Below are positions 62,074 through 64,000 of a DNA stretch of 64,000 nucleotides, one piece after another (positions within the stretch are counted from its first letter, which is position 1; every line of letters begins with the position of its first letter). The notes under the pieces are model-generated. The model was not told the DNA's origin, made no database searches, and saw nothing but the letters and a program-made list of their open reading frames with translations. The stretch is from Nocardiopsis sp. NRRL B-16309. Lineage in GTDB: Bacteria > Actinomycetota > Actinomycetes > Streptosporangiales > Streptosporangiaceae. The translations under genes were made by a program, and so were the position numbers. The DNA is taken from positions 1 to 64,000 of the forward strand of contig NZ_LGEC01000067.1 in the NCBI RefSeq assembly GCF_001279585.1, written 5' to 3'.

Positions 62074-63402
62074 ATGCGAAGACTGGCCCTACCCCTGACC
62101 CTGACCATGGCCGTGGCGCTGACCGCGACCGCCGCCACCACCGCGCACGCGGCGCCCGCCGACCGCGACCACCACCCCCGCGACATCACCCGCCAGGTGC
62201 TCGCCGACGGCGACGGCTGGGGCTCGGCCGGCGACGGCACCACCGGCGGCTCCGCGGCGGCGGGTGAGGACGTGGTCCACGTGGCCACGTTGGAGGAACT
62301 GCGCGCCGCGGTCGGCCCGCGCGACGACGACCGGCCGCGGATCGTGGTCGTCGAGGGCCTGATCGACGGCAACACCGCCCCCGACGGGTCGGCGATCAGC
62401 TGCGCCGACTACGCCGTCGACGGCTACACCCAGGAGGACTACCTCGCCACGTACCACCCCGACGTGTGGGGCTGGGACGACCCCGAGGGCCCGCTGGAGG
62501 AGGCGCGGGCGGCTTCCCAGGACGTCCAGGCCGAGCAGATCCGGGTCGACGTCGGATCCAACACCACCCTGGTCGGCGCGGACGACGACTCCGAGCTGAC
62601 CGGGATCAACCTGCGAGTCAACGACGCCGAGAACGTCATCCTGCGCAACCTGACCTTCTCCGACGCCTACGACTGCTTCCCCGGCTGGGACCCCAAGGAC
62701 GGCAACACCGGCAACTGGAACTCCGAGTACGACAACATCGAGATCTCCGGGTCGACCAACGTGTGGGTGGACCACAACACGTTCGACGACGGTGAGAACC
62801 CGGGCAGCGAGCTGCCGGAGTACTTCGGCAGCAAGTACGAGATGCACGACGCCCTGCTGGACATCGTGCGGGAGTCGGACCTGGTGACCGTGTCCTACAA
62901 CCACTTCGTGGAGCGGGACAAGGCGATGATCGTGGGCAACAGCGACGGCCGCACGACGGACCGCGGCCACCTGCGGATCACGTACCACCACAACCACTTC
63001 GACGGCCTCGGCCAGCGGGCGCCGCGCGTGCGCTTCGGCCAGGTCCACGTCTACAACAACCACTACACGCTGGCCGGAGACCTCTACCAGTACGCCCTCG
63101 GGGCGGGCAAGGAGTCCCAGCTGGTCGCGGAGAACAACGTCTTCGACCTGCACGACGGCATCGGCGCCGGTGAGATCGTCTACAACTGGGGCGGGACGGA
63201 CCTGGTGGCGCGCGGCAACGCCGTCATGTACGAGGGCCGCGGCCGGATGAGCACGGTCGACCTGGTCGCCGAGCACAACGAGCTGTACCCGGACCGGGCC
63301 CTGGGCACCGAGCAGACCTGGACGCCGGAGTACGTCCAGCGCGTCCAGCCGGTCTGGGCCGTCCGCGGGCTGCCGCGCCGGGTGGGCGCCGGCCTCCTGT
63401 AG
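62074..63402 (+). CDS. secreted pectate lyase (polysaccharide lyase family 1)
   Basis: 442-residue exported enzyme that cleaves polygalacturonate by beta-elimination. Signal peptide RRLALPLTLTMAVALTATAA, cleavage after AHA. The right-handed beta-helix repeats include VDVGSNTTLVGADD, ENVILRNLTFSDAYDCFPGW, the calcium-site motif VWVDHNTFDDGE and the catalytic-arginine region FDGLGQRAPRVRFGQVHVYN. Longer than a minimal lyase because of a ~60-residue polar N-terminal extension. ATG 62074. Controlled by the divergent LacI-type repressor. Confidence 0.92.
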   Translation: MRRLALPLTLTMAVALTATAATTAHAAPADRDHHPRDITRQVLADGDGWGSAGDGTTGGSAAAGEDVVHVATLEELRAAVGPRDDDRPRIVVVEGLIDGNTAPDGSAISCADYAVDGYTQEDYLATYHPDVWGWDDPEGPLEEARAASQDVQAEQIRVDVGSNTTLVGADDDSELTGINLRVNDAENVILRNLTFSDAYDCFPGWDPKDGNTGNWNSEYDNIEISGSTNVWVDHNTFDDGENPGSELPEYFGSKYEMHDALLDIVRESDLVTVSYNHFVERDKAMIVGNSDGRTTDRGHLRITYHHNHFDGLGQRAPRVRFGQVHVYNNHYTLAGDLYQYALGAGKESQLVAENNVFDLHDGIGAGEIVYNWGGTDLVARGNAVMYEGRGRMSTVDLVAEHNELYPDRALGTEQTWTPEYVQRVQPVWAVRGLPRRVGAGLL

Positions 63403-63442
63403 GACGCCGGGCGGGTCCGGGACCCGCCGCCCGGACGGAGAA

Positions 63443-63484
63443 CGACGGTGGGGCCGTGCCCTCGCGGACACGGCCCCACCGTCG
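63443..63484. terminator. bidirectional terminator
   Basis: Perfect 16-bp stem (63443-63458 with 63469-63484) around a 10-base loop, followed on the plus strand by TGTTGTT. It separates the convergent pectate lyase and PLDc_N-like genes. Confidence 0.9.
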
Positions 63485-63499
63485 TGTTGTTCGTCGTGG

Positions 63500-63856
63500 T
63501 CAGTCGTCCGGGTCGATCCGCCGACGCAGACCGCGCAGGAACTCGGGGTCGTCGTCCGGGCCGAGAGGGTGCGGGCTGTCGGAGGGCTTGGCGAAGTCCG
63601 ACGGGTCGAGGTCGTCCGCGGCGCTCGCGGCCTGAGCCGGGGAGGGCGCGTCTCCCGGGGCCACGACGTCCTGACGGGGCCGCCCGAGGAAGAGCCACAG
63701 GATCGAACCGACCGGCATGAAGAGCGCGATCACGACGAGCCACAGGATCTTCGGGAGGTTCCGAGCCTCCTGGGCAGGGGTGGTCAACGCGTCGAAGAAC
63801 GCGTACACCCACAGAACGATCGTCACGAGCGTGATCAGGCCACCGAGCCACACCAT
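63500..63856 (-). CDS. PLDc_N-like small membrane protein
   Basis: 118 residues with two membrane helices: LGGLITLVTIVLWVYAFFDA and KILWLVVIALFMPVGSILWL. The second ends in FLGRPR, the hallmark of the PLDc_N (phospholipase D-nuclease N-terminal) domain found alone in many actinobacterial proteins. No nuclease HKD motif is present. The C-terminal ~55 residues are acidic and Pro/Ser-rich. Function unknown. ATG 63856. Confidence 0.82.
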   Translation of the reverse strand: MVWLGGLITLVTIVLWVYAFFDALTTPAQEARNLPKILWLVVIALFMPVGSILWLFLGRPRQDVVAPGDAPSPAQAASAADDLDPSDFAKPSDSPHPLGPDDDPEFLRGLRRRIDPDD

Positions 63857-63934
63857 GGTTCCAGCCTACTCTGATCTGTCCACTGCGCACGGCCGGGCGG
63901 GACGCCCCGGAGCGGCCGCGCACGGCAGGTGCCC

Positions 63935-64000
63935 TCAGGGGGTGCTTTCGCTCGGTTCTCCGAGCAGGAGGGCCCGGACCTCGGACTCCCGGAAGCGGCG
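63935..64000 (-). CDS. BldC-like MerR-type regulator, C-terminal fragment (cut by window edge)
   Basis: The last 21 codons of a minus-strand gene read RRFRESEVRALLLGEPSEST and stop at TGA. RRYRExEVRALL is the end of the BldC winged helix-turn-helix, a small developmental regulator of sporulating actinomycetes. Only the end is visible, so the assignment rests on about 12 residues. Confidence 0.55.
   Translation of the reverse strand, partial: RRFRESEVRALLLGEPSESTP

Overview
The window is chromosomal DNA from a very GC-rich actinomycete. Nearly every start is ATG or GTG, third codon positions are almost all G or C, and genes sit in tightly overlapping blocks. Chaplin-type surface proteins, Lsr2, a BdtA-like excisionase-fold regulator, the tail of a BldC-like regulator and a Streptomyces-type subtilisin inhibitor point to a sporulating filamentous actinobacterium. 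Gene order and protein style suggest Nocardiopsis or a relative; that placement is inference from memory of such genomes.

Layout. 0.3-6.3 kb: an MFS-thymidylate kinase fusion, DNA polymerase III delta prime, a secreted TAP-type peptidase lipoprotein and tRNA-Thr(CGT). 6.5-11.3 kb: mostly small uncharacterised proteins, a DEDDh exonuclease, a 161-bp mobile-element-like repeat and an 87-bp minisatellite inside a gene. 11.4-25.6 kb: a conserved housekeeping run of ppa, D-Ala-D-Ala carboxypeptidase, a frameshifted cupin gene, zinc metalloprotease, tilS, hpt, ftsH, folE, folP, an NTF2-like gene, folB, folK, a DUF3180 gene and two bacterial PH-domain membrane proteins. 25.8-26.9 kb: two chaplin-like genes. 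27-32.5 kb: cofactor synthesis (DUF2520 Rossmann protein, panC, an in-frame nadB-nadC fusion, coaX).

32.8-45.1 kb: CDF metal transporter, lysS, a small LuxR-type regulator, single-domain ArgA acetyltransferase, lsr2, clpC, a DUF3105 protein, the second copy of the 161-bp element, mutY and the subtilisin inhibitor. 45.2-56.4 kb: radA, secreted SGNH hydrolase, NlpC/P60 hydrolase, methyltransferase, TIM-barrel isomerase, proC, a repeat-rich membrane protein, AcuC-like deacetylase, a conserved 'phosphatase' and the BdtA-like regulator. 56.5-60.8 kb: a complete system II cytochrome c maturation operon (resA/tlpA, ccdA, resB, ccsB). 60.8-63.9 kb: a LacI-family repressor divergent from a secreted pectate lyase, with two matching operators, then a PLDc_N-like membrane protein and the edge of a BldC-like gene.

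How the genes work together. folE-folP-folB-folK make the pterin half of folate. DUF2520-panC-coaX serve pantothenate and CoA, and NadBC makes NAD from aspartate. ResA/CcdA/ResB/CcsB reduce and attach haem to apocytochrome c. LacI and the pectate lyase form a self-contained plant-polymer regulon. The least expected items are the pair of 161-bp hairpin elements with CTAG ends that abut stop codons, the NadB-NadC fusion, the single-base break in the cupin gene, and several in-gene tandem repeats. I found no phage, CRISPR array, toxin-antitoxin pair or rRNA operon.
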